Below are positions 30,838-39,543 of a stretch of DNA of 64,000 nt, in pieces. This stretch comes from Candidatus Alistipes merdigallinarum (GTDB taxonomy: Bacteria; Bacteroidota; Bacteroidia; Bacteroidales; Rikenellaceae): positions 1-64,000 of the forward strand of contig DWXH01000032.1 of NCBI GenBank assembly GCA_019119305.1. The letters are read 5' to 3'. Numbering within the stretch: the first letter of the stretch is position 1; the number at the start of each line of letters is the position of its first letter. The notes beneath the pieces were generated by a model. That model did not search any database. It saw only the letters and a program-made list of their open reading frames with translations, and was not told the DNA's origin. The position numbers and the translations under genes are program-made.

Positions 30838-32607
30838 ATGGAATTGATTCGTCAGAATGACCTCTGTTTCGGACGCTCCGGCAGTTGGGCCAGGGCTCGG
30901 GCTTCATTGATTATGAAAGTTGCCGCGATAAAACGCGTCAATCGTTTGTATGACGAGACGTTGTCCTACTCCGGTCCCTATCCCGAGGGGCTTTTGCATA
31001 ACCTCCGTGTCTCTTACGAGACATTTCCGGAAGATTTGGAACATATTCCCCGATCCGGAGCGGCTATTGTCGTAGCGAATCATCCGACAGGAGCGTTGGA
31101 CGGGATTGTCCTGATCGACTTGTTGTCGAAACTGCGTCCGGACGTCCGGTTTATGGGTAATTTCTTGTTGTCGCGGATCGGACCGTTGAGCCGTTTTTTT
31201 ATCAGTGTCGATCCGTTTGATTCGACTTCACGGAGCAATATATCCGGATTGCGGGAATCGGTTCGGCATTTGCAACAGGGGGGTATGCTGGTGATTTTCC
31301 CGGCCGGAGAGGTGGCCACATGGCAACGGGGATTCAAGGAGGTAAAGGACCGGGAGTGGCCGTTGTCCGTGACGAAATTTATCCGTCGGGCGCAAGTTCC
31401 TGTGATTCCGCTTTATATAGATGCTTCAAACAGTGTATGGTTTCGGTTGGCCGGGAAGATCCACCCGTCGTTACGGACCCTGTTGTTGCCGCGTGAGTTG
31501 ATGAACAAGTCGGGAAACACGGTACCCCTGCGGGTGGCTTCGGCTGTCTTGCCCAAAAAAACGGCCGTGTTGACCGACGAAGCGTACGGCAATTATTTGC
31601 GGGCAGGAGTCGAATATCTGAAACCGTCCGGAAGGACACGAAGACGACCAGTTGTTCGTCGTCGGGTCGTCTCGTCTGTCGAGCAGGTTTGTGATGAGGT
31701 CCCCACGGAGGAGCTTTGTGCCGAGTTGGATCGTATACGGGAGAGCCGTCGGCTGTTTGCCTATCGGGAGTTTGAAGTCTTTTGTGCCCCGTACGATGAA
31801 ATCCCTTCGATGATGAGGCATATTGGGGCGATGCGGGAGCGGACTTTCAGGGAGATTGGAGAGGGGACAAAGCGCGAAATCGATACGGACCGTTTCGATC
31901 GTTACTATTTCCATCTTTTTGTCTGGGACAGTGAAGCTCGCCGGTTGGTCGGGGCCTACCGTTTGGGAATGGGCGATGAGATTGTACGCCGGTATGGATT
32001 GCGAGGCTTTTACACCAATACACTCTTCCGGATGTCGCATCGGCTGGAGCCGATTATGAGTCAGACCATTGAATTGGGCCGGTCGTTTGTCGTGCGCGAC
32101 TATCAGCGAAAACCTGCCTCGTTGATGTTGCTTTGGCGCGGAATCTTGCATGTCTTGTTGAAAAACGAGCAGTATCGCTATTTGTTGGGTCCGGTAACGA
32201 TCTCGAGCAGTTTCCATCCGGTTTCGCGGCGAGTAATCGCTGCTTTTGTCGGAAGCTGTTATCTGGATCGCGAAAAATCCCGCTGGATCAGACCCCGTAC
32301 CGGACTCGATATTCCTGTGCGGATCGACGAGTCACTTATTGCTGAGGTCTCCCAGCTCGATCTGATCAATAAAATAGTATGCGATATCGAGCGGAACCTC
32401 AATTCCGTCCCGGTGTTGATCCGCAAGTATTTACAGCTCAACAGCAGCGTGTTGGGCTTTAATACCGATCACGAGTTCAACGGTTCGCTCGATGCGCTGA
32501 TGTTGCTTGATCTGAAACATGTTCCCGAAGAGACGATCAGGATGCTGGCCAAGGAGCTGGACCATATTGACGTTCTCTCTCGTTTCCGGATGTATAAGGA
32601 GTCTTAA
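30838..32607 (+). CDS. Fused PlsC acyltransferase and OlsB-like N-acyltransferase (OlsF/GlsF-type)
   Basis: The 589-aa protein joins two acyltransferases. Residues about 55-270 are a PlsC/LPLAT domain with NHPTGALDG (His82, Asp88), DPFDSTSRSN and FPAGEVATW. Residues about 300-480 match the hemolysin-like GNAT domain of OlsB (REFEVFCAPY, MRERTFREIGEG, YRLGMG, ELGRSFV). This order is that of OlsF, which makes ornithine lipids, and of related glycine-lipid enzymes in Bacteroidota. It would first N-acylate an amino acid (C-terminal domain) then O-acylate (N-terminal domain). Which amino acid is used cannot be told. The stop codon overlaps that of the convergent ATPase-like gene. Confidence 0.85.
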   Translation: MELIRQNDLCFGRSGSWARARASLIMKVAAIKRVNRLYDETLSYSGPYPEGLLHNLRVSYETFPEDLEHIPRSGAAIVVANHPTGALDGIVLIDLLSKLRPDVRFMGNFLLSRIGPLSRFFISVDPFDSTSRSNISGLRESVRHLQQGGMLVIFPAGEVATWQRGFKEVKDREWPLSVTKFIRRAQVPVIPLYIDASNSVWFRLAGKIHPSLRTLLLPRELMNKSGNTVPLRVASAVLPKKTAVLTDEAYGNYLRAGVEYLKPSGRTRRRPVVRRRVVSSVEQVCDEVPTEELCAELDRIRESRRLFAYREFEVFCAPYDEIPSMMRHIGAMRERTFREIGEGTKREIDTDRFDRYYFHLFVWDSEARRLVGAYRLGMGDEIVRRYGLRGFYTNTLFRMSHRLEPIMSQTIELGRSFVVRDYQRKPASLMLLWRGILHVLLKNEQYRYLLGPVTISSSFHPVSRRVIAAFVGSCYLDREKSRWIRPRTGLDIPVRIDESLIAEVSQLDLINKIVCDIERNLNSVPVLIRKYLQLNSSVLGFNTDHEFNGSLDALMLLDLKHVPEETIRMLAKELDHIDVLSRFRMYKES

Positions 32608-33827
32608 AAATCGCTCAGGAACGTATCTGCGTCGATCAGTTCTATGGTGTGCCCGCCCGTTTCGATCTGGTCTGTACGGTCACGTGTGACGATGATTCCC
32701 CGTTTTGCCTGGGTCATGTTTAAGGCGAGGATCAGTCCCTCTGTTTTCGATTGCATGCAATCGGGATCGTCGTCATAACAGCTTTGGATGCATCGGGTTA
32801 CACCTTCACCGTCCGTGGCGACAAAATCGCACCCCCCTTGTTCGTTGGTGTAATGGATGGTGTAACCAAGCCTTTTCAAGTGGTTGAAAACGAGGGTTTC
32901 GAATAGCCGGGTTTTGTCGATCTCCTCCCATGTTACGGCCTGTGCCATGGCCGTATCCGTTGCGTATACTTTGCGTGGGTTCACGGTCTGTCGGGCAGGG
33001 TTGTCGCTAAGGATCGATACGAAATGGACCAGGCCGGCTTGTTCGGCGCAAGTCATGTGCTCGGCAACGGTACTTACGGCCTTGATCCGGAGCCTGTCCC
33101 GGAGTTTGTTGGCGGTTATACACTCTCCCGTGTGGGTCATCAGGTGCAACAGGACCCGCTGAAGCGTGTCGTGATCTCGAATACCTTCGGCGATGATGGC
33201 GTCCCGACAAACGATTTCGGCGTAGAGCCGGCGTAGCGAATCGGCGTTGTCCGGACGGAGTATGCCGGGAAACGCTCCACGTGACATGTATTCGGCAACG
33301 GTTTGTTCGCTGCCCGACTTATGGGTGAATTGCAGATATTCTTGATATGAGAGGGTGTGCAGGCGTTTGAGGATGAAAAAGTCATTGATCCGGCCGCTCT
33401 TGTCCGATCCGTTTTGCGGTAGGGTGTATAGTGTTTTTAGCGATACGGTCGAGATGATTTTAATCCCTTGTTCGATTTTCCGGAGACAAAATTCGATCCA
33501 GCCCTCCGTGTTGTCTATCCGATTGAACAGCAGCGTCCCTTTCCCCGACTCTTCGATCAGCCGTTCGAGCTTTTGGAAATCGATCGGGTCGAAACCGGCC
33601 AGTCGCGGGTCTTCGAAGTCGGTGAACCAGGCTTCCGGGTAGTCGTTGTGGAAAATGCGGGTGAGAAGAGAGGAGGTTCCGCTCCCGCGTACACCGCCGA
33701 TCAGCAATGCTCGGTCGGTCAGGTAGGGTAAATTCTCTTCGAGGTCACGTGCCTGTCCTGCAGCCTGTTCTGAAAGAGTTTTACATTGTTTCAGAACAAT
33801 TTGTTCGATCGTGTTTTTGGGAATCAT
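32604..33827 (-). CDS. AAA_14/DUF4143-type ATPase-like protein with degenerate Walker motifs
   Basis: The 407-aa protein has the layout of the archaeal/bacterial ATPase family that pairs an AAA domain with DUF4143 and a PD-(D/E)XK-like C-terminus. The expected P-loop (GPRRVGKTT in relatives) reads GVRGSGTSS, with Thr51 where Lys is needed. Walker B (LDEIQN) reads FNRIDN, with Asn102 and Arg103 in place of Asp and Glu. The C-terminal core GCDFV and IQSCYD lies near residues 340-360. It probably does not hydrolyse ATP, or does so unusually. It starts from its own consensus promoter, divergent from the porin gene. Function unknown. Confidence 0.75.
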   Translation of the reverse strand: MIPKNTIEQIVLKQCKTLSEQAAGQARDLEENLPYLTDRALLIGGVRGSGTSSLLTRIFHNDYPEAWFTDFEDPRLAGFDPIDFQKLERLIEESGKGTLLFNRIDNTEGWIEFCLRKIEQGIKIISTVSLKTLYTLPQNGSDKSGRINDFFILKRLHTLSYQEYLQFTHKSGSEQTVAEYMSRGAFPGILRPDNADSLRRLYAEIVCRDAIIAEGIRDHDTLQRVLLHLMTHTGECITANKLRDRLRIKAVSTVAEHMTCAEQAGLVHFVSILSDNPARQTVNPRKVYATDTAMAQAVTWEEIDKTRLFETLVFNHLKRLGYTIHYTNEQGGCDFVATDGEGVTRCIQSCYDDDPDCMQSKTEGLILALNMTQAKRGIIVTRDRTDQIETGGHTIELIDADTFLSDF

Positions 33828-33851
33828 GGCTCGATAAAGGTTTGATATTTA

Positions 33852-33881
33852 CAAAAGTAGTAAAATAAATATTACTAACAA
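33852..33881 (-). promoter_or_regulatory. Promoter of the ATPase-like gene
   Basis: On the minus strand TTG (33879-33881, in TTTTG) is followed by a 19-bp spacer and TACTTTTG (33852-33859), an exact TAnnTTTG match. The ATG lies 24 bp downstream. Confidence 0.8.
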
Positions 33882-33940
33882 AAATAATTGTTTTTTTATA
33901 AAAGATAAAATAACGTAATGGGCGGTTTCAATTTCTGTAC

Positions 33941-33948
33941 TATTTTTG
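33941..33948 (+). promoter_or_regulatory. Promoter -7 element of the porin gene
   Basis: TATTTTTG matches TAnnTTTG and lies 38 bp before ATG 33987. It falls inside a longer open frame beginning at 33918, so that upstream ATG would not be transcribed. Confidence 0.6.
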
Positions 33949-33986
33949 CGGAGTCTTTGATTAAAGGGCTTTTAACATCGGTAAGG

Positions 33987-35138
33987 ATGAATATGAAATG
34001 GATTTTTTTTGCGTTTTTTATGCTGTTTTGCGGCTCTGCAGTGGCGCAGTCGGACGATTCGGAACAGGATACGACGCGTACGGCTCGGGTCTCTTATGTG
34101 CCTAAGATTGACGGAGCCGTGAAAGTGAAGCTGGAGGTGGATTTGCAAGATGCTGCCTATCGATTCAATGTGCGGAATTCTCGTTTCGGAGTCCGGGGCA
34201 ACGTCAGCAAGAGCATGTATTATCGGATTCAAGTCGATTTCAATAACGAGGGTAAAATTTCGATCCTTGATTCCTATGTGGGTTATACCATCGGCGGTTT
34301 CGACGCCAAGCTCGGACAACAGCAGTATCATTTCAGTACCGATCTGGATCGGGGGCCGACCACCAATATGTTTGCCAACCGATCGTTTTTGGCAAAATAT
34401 CTGACGAGTTATTACGGAAGCGAGGTTTCGGACGGCAAAATAGTCTCTTATGTAAAAACACTCGGGTCCCGTGATTTGGGGCTCTCCATGTCGTATCGGT
34501 TCAAAACCGACGTTCCGTTGAATCTGATTGCAGGCGTTTTTAATGGTTCCGGGACGAATAATCCCGAATGGGGGAAACGTGTGAATTTGATGGGGCGTAT
34601 CGAACTCGGAGGAGACAAGGGTTTGCAGGGTTCTGTCGCCTATTATCATGGCTATTCACCCCAACATGTGAAAGTCGAAGAGCAAAATGGCACCTTTGTG
34701 ACGGAAGATTTTGAACAGAAACTGCGTATGGTGGGTGGTGAGTTGCGGTATACGCGAGGAGGCTTGTTACTCGAAGGGGAGTATGCGCGTCGTTATCTTT
34801 GTATGGAGGGGGCTACGGCGATGATGGCGACGGCACTTGTTCAAGGGTATTATAGATTTCAGCTTCCTAAATGTCCTACGATCGACTATATTGCTCCGAT
34901 TGCACGTTGGGACATGGGAAATAATGTCGATTATTTGAATGTGCAGAACAAGTTGCGCGAAACGTTCGAGGCCAATCGGATTACGGTCGGAGTGAATATC
35001 GGGTTCGGGACCAAATGGATTCAGTCGGAAATCCGGTTGAATTACGAAAAATACCTGCTTAAAGAGCAACCTTCCGATTTTTGGGGCAACAAACTCCTAC
35101 ACGACAAATTTACTCTTGAGGTCGTCGCGTCGTTTTAG
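33987..35138 (+). CDS. Phosphate-selective-type outer-membrane porin (OprO/OprP family)
   Basis: From ATG 33987 the protein is 383 aa and has a signal peptide (about residues 1-21, ending AVAQS). The mature part is a beta-barrel with alternating hydrophobic strands (VGYTIGGFDAKLGQQQYHFS, LGLSMSYRF, GLLLEGEYARRY) and a terminal Phe in EVVASF, a typical outer-membrane insertion signal. It fits porin_O_P. The anion or nutrient specificity cannot be read. The start is set by a promoter element at 33941-33948. Confidence 0.88.
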   Translation: MNMKWIFFAFFMLFCGSAVAQSDDSEQDTTRTARVSYVPKIDGAVKVKLEVDLQDAAYRFNVRNSRFGVRGNVSKSMYYRIQVDFNNEGKISILDSYVGYTIGGFDAKLGQQQYHFSTDLDRGPTTNMFANRSFLAKYLTSYYGSEVSDGKIVSYVKTLGSRDLGLSMSYRFKTDVPLNLIAGVFNGSGTNNPEWGKRVNLMGRIELGGDKGLQGSVAYYHGYSPQHVKVEEQNGTFVTEDFEQKLRMVGGELRYTRGGLLLEGEYARRYLCMEGATAMMATALVQGYYRFQLPKCPTIDYIAPIARWDMGNNVDYLNVQNKLRETFEANRITVGVNIGFGTKWIQSEIRLNYEKYLLKEQPSDFWGNKLLHDKFTLEVVASF

Positions 35139-35190
35139 AAGTGTGTCTGCTCTGTCTTGATTTTTTGGTATGGATGGACTCTCTGTTAGT

Positions 35191-35556
35191 CTATTCGTAT
35201 CGCAGACCGATGATTTGTGCGCCACCCCAGCGATTGATCGACATTTTTTTTGTGTCGATTTTCTCTTCGTTTTTGAAAATCTCGTAGGTGAGTGAAAAAT
35301 TCGGATTGTCGACGACGGAATCCGATGCGGGGCCCGTTTGGGGTACGGCATAAACAGAAACAGCGACGGCGGCGGAGGGAATGGAGGTCTCGACCCTGTA
35401 AATAGCGTCTTTTTGTATGGGTGTCGCATCTGTATGATCGACCTTGCGCAACGAACCCTGATCGTCGTATGAGGCGATGCTCAAATGAAGATTCATGTGT
35501 TCGCAAGCTTCGTCGTTACATTGTACCCGAATCTGAAAAATCGCTTCCTTTTTCAT
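35191..35556 (-). CDS. Hypothetical protein
   Basis: The 121-aa product has no signal peptide, no transmembrane helix and no motif that I recognise. It is beta-rich (IFQIRVQC, MNLHLSIASYD, YRVETSIPS, VAVSVYAVP, FSLTYEIF) and could be a small immunoglobulin- or lipocalin-like fold. Frame length, ATG and codon use support a real gene. It lies 52 bp from the porin stop, convergent, and divergent from rpsL. Function unknown. Confidence 0.65.
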   Translation of the reverse strand: MKKEAIFQIRVQCNDEACEHMNLHLSIASYDDQGSLRKVDHTDATPIQKDAIYRVETSIPSAAVAVSVYAVPQTGPASDSVVDNPNFSLTYEIFKNEEKIDTKKMSINRWGGAQIIGLRYE

Positions 35557-35900
35557 GAGCCGCTGTTTGAAAAATTGGACAAGACAAAATTAGATAAAAA
35601 ATAGGCTTCTCCGTATCATGGGGCGTCTTTTCTTGTCGTTTGTTCGTGCTCTAATAGTTTGAATGTCATATGTTTGTTTATTTTGTTATAGGTAAAATAT
35701 ATTTTATATAAAAAACAATAAAAAAATACAATGATTGTGGTGATTCAGGTGGAGGCTAAATCGGCCTAAAAACGCGGGAAATCAGTGAAAAAAGATTGCG
35801 AAATGTTGCTGATTCGAAAATAATTGGTATCTTTGCAGGCCGTTTTGTATAAATGGAACAGAATTTTTAACCAAAAAAGTAAAGGAAAAAGTAAAGTAAA
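35557..35900 (+). promoter_or_regulatory. Intergenic region and promoter of the str-S10-spc-alpha superoperon
   Basis: This 344-bp AT-rich gap holds a near-perfect Bacteroidota promoter: TTG at 35806-35808, a 19-bp spacer and TATCTTTG at 35828-35835. Transcription would start near 35842, about 58 nt before the rpsL ATG. The rest of the gap contains no gene that I can support. Confidence 0.85.
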
Positions 35901-36287
35901 ATGCCAACTATTCAACAGTTAGTACGTAAAGGAAGATTGGCGCCGGTCTTTAAAAGTAAAGCTCCTGCGCTAGATGCATGTCCGCAACGTCGTGGCGTAT
36001 GTGTTCGTGTCTACACGACCACTCCTAAAAAGCCGAATTCGGCGATGCGAAAAGTTGCCCGTGTGCGGCTGACCAACGGGAAAGAGGTGAATGCCTACAT
36101 TCCGGGAGAAGGACACAACTTGCAGGAACACTCGATCGTGCTGGTTCGTGGAGGTCGTGTGAAAGACTTGCCGGGCGTACGTTACCACTTGGTGCGCGGC
36201 GCAATGGATGCTGCAGGTGTAGACGGTCGGAAACAACGCCGTTCCAAATATGGAGCCAAACGACCCAAAGCCAACGCTAAAAAGTAA
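35901..36287 (+). CDS. rpsL: 30S ribosomal protein S12
   Basis: S12 sits in the decoding centre. The 128-aa protein has the streptomycin-related segments [10 protein letters not shown] and [15 protein letters not shown] with the wild-type lysines, so no classical streptomycin-resistance change is visible. It is the first gene after the superoperon promoter and lies 47 bp before rpsG. Confidence 0.99.
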   Translation: MPTIQQLVRKGRLAPVFKSKAPALDACPQRRGVCVRVYTTTPKKPNSAMRKVARVRLTNGKEVNAYIPGEGHNLQEHSIVLVRGGRVKDLPGVRYHLVRGAMDAAGVDGRKQRRSKYGAKRPKANAKK

Positions 36288-36334
36288 TCGGACAATTTTT
36301 CTAAACACAACAAAACAACAAAGATCTTTAAACA

Positions 36335-36811
36335 ATGAGAAAAGCGAAGCCTAAAAAGCGAATTCTACTTCCAGATCCCAAGTTCGGAGACGTGCTTGTG
36401 ACCAGGTTCGTCAACAACCTTATGCTGGATGGTAAGAAGAGTATTGCCTACACGATTTTTTATGATGCCATTGAAATCGTAGGTGAGAAGATGAAGGATG
36501 CGGACAAGGCTCCTCTGGATATCTGGAAAAAAGCCCTCGAGAACATCACGCCTCAGGTAGAGGTGAAATCTCGTCGTGTGGGCGGTGCAACGTTCCAGGT
36601 GCCGACCGAGGTGAGACCTGATCGTAAAGTTTCAATTGCAATGCGGAACCTTATCCTTTACTCTAAAAAACGTGCAGGTCGATCCATGGCAGAGAAAATG
36701 GCAGCAGAAATCCAAGCTGCTTACAACGAAGAGGGTGCAGCCTTCAAACGTAAAGAAGAGATGCACAGAATGGCTGAGGCCAACAAAGCGTTTGCACATT
36801 TCAGATTTTAA
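36335..36811 (+). CDS. rpsG: 30S ribosomal protein S7
   Basis: S7 organises the head of the 30S subunit and contacts tRNA in the E site. The 158-aa sequence shows [15 protein letters not shown] at the start, [13 protein letters not shown] in the middle and [21 protein letters not shown] at the end. Its length is normal. It precedes fusA by 21 bp. Confidence 0.99.
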   Translation: MRKAKPKKRILLPDPKFGDVLVTRFVNNLMLDGKKSIAYTIFYDAIEIVGEKMKDADKAPLDIWKKALENITPQVEVKSRRVGGATFQVPTEVRPDRKVSIAMRNLILYSKKRAGRSMAEKMAAEIQAAYNEEGAAFKRKEEMHRMAEANKAFAHFRF

Positions 36812-36832
36812 TTCGTCGGGAGAGAGTAATTT

Positions 36833-38938
36833 ATGGCAAGGGATTTAACATATACGAGAAATATCGGTATCATGGCTCACATCGATGCCGGTAAAACGAC
36901 CACTTCCGAACGAATTCTTTTCTACACGGGTAAAACCCATAAAATCGGTGAAGTGCACGAAGGCGCCGCAACGATGGACTGGATGGTACAGGAGCAAGAA
37001 CGCGGTATCACCATCACCTCGGCTGCCACGACCGCTTTCTGGCACTATAAAGACAAGACTTATCAGATCAACATCATCGATACCCCGGGCCACGTGGACT
37101 TCACCGCTGAGGTGGAGCGTTCATTGCGCGTGTTGGACGGTGCGATCGCTACGTTCTGTGCCGTTGGCGGCGTGGAGCCCCAGTCAGAGACCGTATGGCG
37201 CCAGGCCGATAAATATCGCGTACCCCGTTTGGGTTATGTGAACAAGATGGACCGTACCGGTGCCGATTTCTTGAACGTTTGCGCTCAAGTCAAAGAGCGT
37301 CTCGGTGCAAATGCGCTGCCGATCGTTCTTCCTATCGGTTCTGAGGACAAATTTACCGGATTGGTAGACCTTATATATAATAGGGCCGTTGTCTACGATG
37401 ATGCCAAGAAGACGGAGCTCGTAAATTATACTTACGAAGAGATTCCGGAGAACATGAAGGCAGAAGCTGCAGAGTGGCGTGCAAAGTTGATCGAAGAGGT
37501 TGCTTCGGTCGATGAAGCCTTGATGGAGAAATTCTTCGAAGATCCGGATTCGATCACTCCCGACGAGCTGATCGCTGCGATTCGTAAGGCTACGATCTCG
37601 ATGACGATCGTTCCGATGCTTTGCGGTTCTTCGTTCAAGAATAAAGGTGTTCAGCTGTTGCTCGATTATGTGATGGCGTTCCTGCCCTCTCCGCTGGATA
37701 TCGATGCAGTTGTGGGTACTGATCCCAGAACAGGCGAAGAGGTGAGCCGCAAACCGGCTGAAAGTGATCCTTTCTGCGGTTTGGCTTTCAAGATCGCAAC
37801 CGATCCGTTCGTAGGCCGTCTGGCTTTCGTCCGGGTATATTCGGGTAAGCTCGAAGCCGGTTCGTATGTGCACAACAGCCGTTCCGGGAAAAAAGAGCGT
37901 ATCAGCCGTATCTATCAGATGCACGCGAACAAACAAAACCCGATGGAGGTTGTCGGGGCTGGTGATATCTGTGCAGCCGTAGGTTTCAAGGATATCCGGA
38001 CCGGTGATACGTTGTGCGACGAACAACATCCGATCGTACTCGAATCGATGACCTTCCCCGATCCGGTAATCGGTTTGGCTATCGAGCCGAAAACCCAGAA
38101 GGATCTCGACAAACTCGGTATCGCTTTGGGTAAATTGGCCGAAGAGGACCCGACCTTTACCGTGAAGACCGACGAGGACAGCGGACAGACCGTGATCAGC
38201 GGTATGGGTGAGCTCCACTTGGAGATTATCGTAGACCGTCTGAAACGTGAGTTCGGTGTCGAGATCAATCAGGGCGCTCCTCAGGTGAACTACAAGGAAT
38301 CTCTGAAATCGACGGTTCAACATCGTGAGGTGTTCAAGAAACAGACCGGTGGCCGTGGTAAATTCGCCGATATTATTTTCGAAATCGGTCCTGCCGATGA
38401 CGGAAAAGTGGGTCTCGAGTTCGTTGACGTGGTTAAAGGCGGTAACATTCCTAAAGAGTACATGCCTGCAATCCAGAAAGGTTTCGAATCTTCGATGACC
38501 AATGGTCCGTTGGCCGGGTTCCCGCTCGACAGCATGAAGGTTACGGTATTGGACGGTTCGTTCCACCCGGTTGACTCGGATGCCCTTTCGTTCGAGATCT
38601 GTGCTCGGAACGGTTTCCGTGAGGCTGCCCGCAAAGCATCTCCGGTAATTCTCGAACCGATCATGAAAGTCGAGGTGGTAACTCCCGAAGAGAATATGGG
38701 TGATATCATCGGAGACTTGAACAAACGTCGTGGTCAGGTAGCCGGTATGGAGGCTCGTGGTAATGCGCGTGTCGTAGACGCCAAAGTGCCCCTTTCCGAA
38801 ATGTTCGGCTATGTAACCGTTTTGCGTACCATCTCTTCGGGCCGTGCAACCTCTTCGATGGAGTTCTCGCACTTCGAGGAAGTTCCTGCAAACTTGGCGA
38901 AAGAGATTGTGGAAAAAACCAGTGGTAAAAAAGAATAA
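36833..38938 (+). CDS. fusA: Translation elongation factor G
   Basis: EF-G catalyses translocation and, with RRF, ribosome recycling. The 701-aa protein has the P-loop AHIDAGKTT (about residues 15-23), the switch segment [21 protein letters not shown] near 81-89 and NKMDRTG, then domains II-V ending EKTSGKKE. No insertion or truncation is seen. It is 8 bp upstream of rpsJ. Confidence 0.99.
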   Translation: MARDLTYTRNIGIMAHIDAGKTTTSERILFYTGKTHKIGEVHEGAATMDWMVQEQERGITITSAATTAFWHYKDKTYQINIIDTPGHVDFTAEVERSLRVLDGAIATFCAVGGVEPQSETVWRQADKYRVPRLGYVNKMDRTGADFLNVCAQVKERLGANALPIVLPIGSEDKFTGLVDLIYNRAVVYDDAKKTELVNYTYEEIPENMKAEAAEWRAKLIEEVASVDEALMEKFFEDPDSITPDELIAAIRKATISMTIVPMLCGSSFKNKGVQLLLDYVMAFLPSPLDIDAVVGTDPRTGEEVSRKPAESDPFCGLAFKIATDPFVGRLAFVRVYSGKLEAGSYVHNSRSGKKERISRIYQMHANKQNPMEVVGAGDICAAVGFKDIRTGDTLCDEQHPIVLESMTFPDPVIGLAIEPKTQKDLDKLGIALGKLAEEDPTFTVKTDEDSGQTVISGMGELHLEIIVDRLKREFGVEINQGAPQVNYKESLKSTVQHREVFKKQTGGRGKFADIIFEIGPADDGKVGLEFVDVVKGGNIPKEYMPAIQKGFESSMTNGPLAGFPLDSMKVTVLDGSFHPVDSDALSFEICARNGFREAARKASPVILEPIMKVEVVTPEENMGDIIGDLNKRRGQVAGMEARGNARVVDAKVPLSEMFGYVTVLRTISSGRATSSMEFSHFEEVPANLAKEIVEKTSGKKE

Positions 38939-38946
38939 TCAAGATT

Positions 38947-39252
38947 ATGAGCCAAAAAATAAGGATTAAATTGAAATCGTACGATCACAACCTCGTCGAC
39001 AAATCGTCCGAGAAGATCGTAAAGACGGTAAAAAGCACTGGCGCAGTAGTTAGCGGTCCCGTGCCCCTGCCTACGCAGAAAAAGATCTTTACCGTAAACC
39101 GTTCAACTTTCGTCAACAAAAAAGCGCGTGAACAGTTCCAACTCTGCACGTTCAAACGGATTCTCGACATTTACAGCTCGACTCCGAAGACGATCGATGC
39201 CCTGATGAAACTCGAACTGCCCAGCGGTGTTGAAGTAGAGATCAAAGTCTGA
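38947..39252 (+). CDS. rpsJ: 30S ribosomal protein S10 (NusE)
   Basis: S10 is a head protein of the 30S subunit and, as NusE, links NusG to the ribosome. The 101-aa sequence has [14 protein letters not shown] at the start, [15 protein letters not shown], and [16 protein letters not shown] at the end. It is followed by an unusual 291-bp gap before rplC, whereas other genes of this cluster are mostly a few bases apart. Confidence 0.98.
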   Translation: MSQKIRIKLKSYDHNLVDKSSEKIVKTVKSTGAVVSGPVPLPTQKKIFTVNRSTFVNKKAREQFQLCTFKRILDIYSSTPKTIDALMKLELPSGVEVEIKV

Positions 39253-39261
39253 GCGGAATCG

Positions 39262-39407
39262 TAAGCAAGGGGCCGAGTGAGGGGTGCAAGTGAGAGAGAA
39301 GATAGCGGAGAGATTGTGAAGAGAAGGGAAGAGGTGAAAGACAGCGAGAGAGATGAGAGATTGAGAGAGAGGAGAAAAGAGAGTGGAGAAGACTGAAGAG
39401 GATAGAG
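39262..39407 (+). other. Purine-rich spacer between rpsJ and rplC
   Basis: The plus strand here is almost all A and G, with only 14 pyrimidines in positions 39301-39400, mostly AGAGAG/GGAGA runs. No gene is present on either strand. In mRNA it would be an unstructured purine run. It could be a spacer, a protein-binding site or a product of simple-repeat expansion. Confidence 0.7.
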
Positions 39408-39439
39408 TTGCCGCTTGCTTATGCATACAAAAAGATTTG
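39408..39439 (+). promoter_or_regulatory. Possible weak promoter upstream of rplC
   Basis: TTG at 39408-39410 is followed by a 21-bp spacer and AAGATTTG (39432-39439), one base off TAnnTTTG. If used, transcription would begin near 39446, just ahead of the folded element. Confidence 0.3.
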
Positions 39440-39460
39440 AAACATTTTAACAAGGCAAGG

Positions 39461-39509
39461 CTTGAAAGGCCGGACCTGCTCGCAAAAAGGTCGTCGAGCG
39501 CTTTTCAAG
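39461..39509 (+). promoter_or_regulatory. Predicted structured RNA leader upstream of rplC
   Basis: A 10-bp helix (39461-39470 with 39500-39509, one G-U pair) encloses two overlapping helices: GACCT/AGGTC (39473-39477 with 39488-39492) and GCTCG/CGAGC (39478-39482 with 39495-39499). They cross, so they form either a compact pseudoknot or mutually exclusive states. The element ends 34 nt before the rplC ATG, where a ribosomal-protein autoregulatory leader could act. Confidence 0.5.
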
Positions 39510-39543
39510 TGGACTTGTCTCCAATATTAACTAACAAGACAAA

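Noticed and set aside
33918..33986. Upstream start for the porin gene
   Set aside because: A TAnnTTTG promoter element at 33941-33948 lies inside this stretch, and the signal peptide only begins at 33987-33993.
13019..35556. Integrated mobile element
   Set aside because: No integrase, transposase, relaxase or flanking direct repeats were seen, and gene style matches the rest of the window.
37184..38872. 562-aa minus-strand frame inside fusA
   Set aside because: Antisense shadow of a conserved gene, with no recognisable domain.
39301..39400. CRISPR or tandem-repeat array in the GA-rich stretch
   Set aside because: No constant repeat unit or spacer length; only low-complexity AG runs.
39103..39453. 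116-aa minus-strand frame over the purine-rich spacer
   Set aside because: Its low-complexity Ser/Leu/Pro sequence is a by-product of the GA-rich DNA and it overlaps rpsJ.
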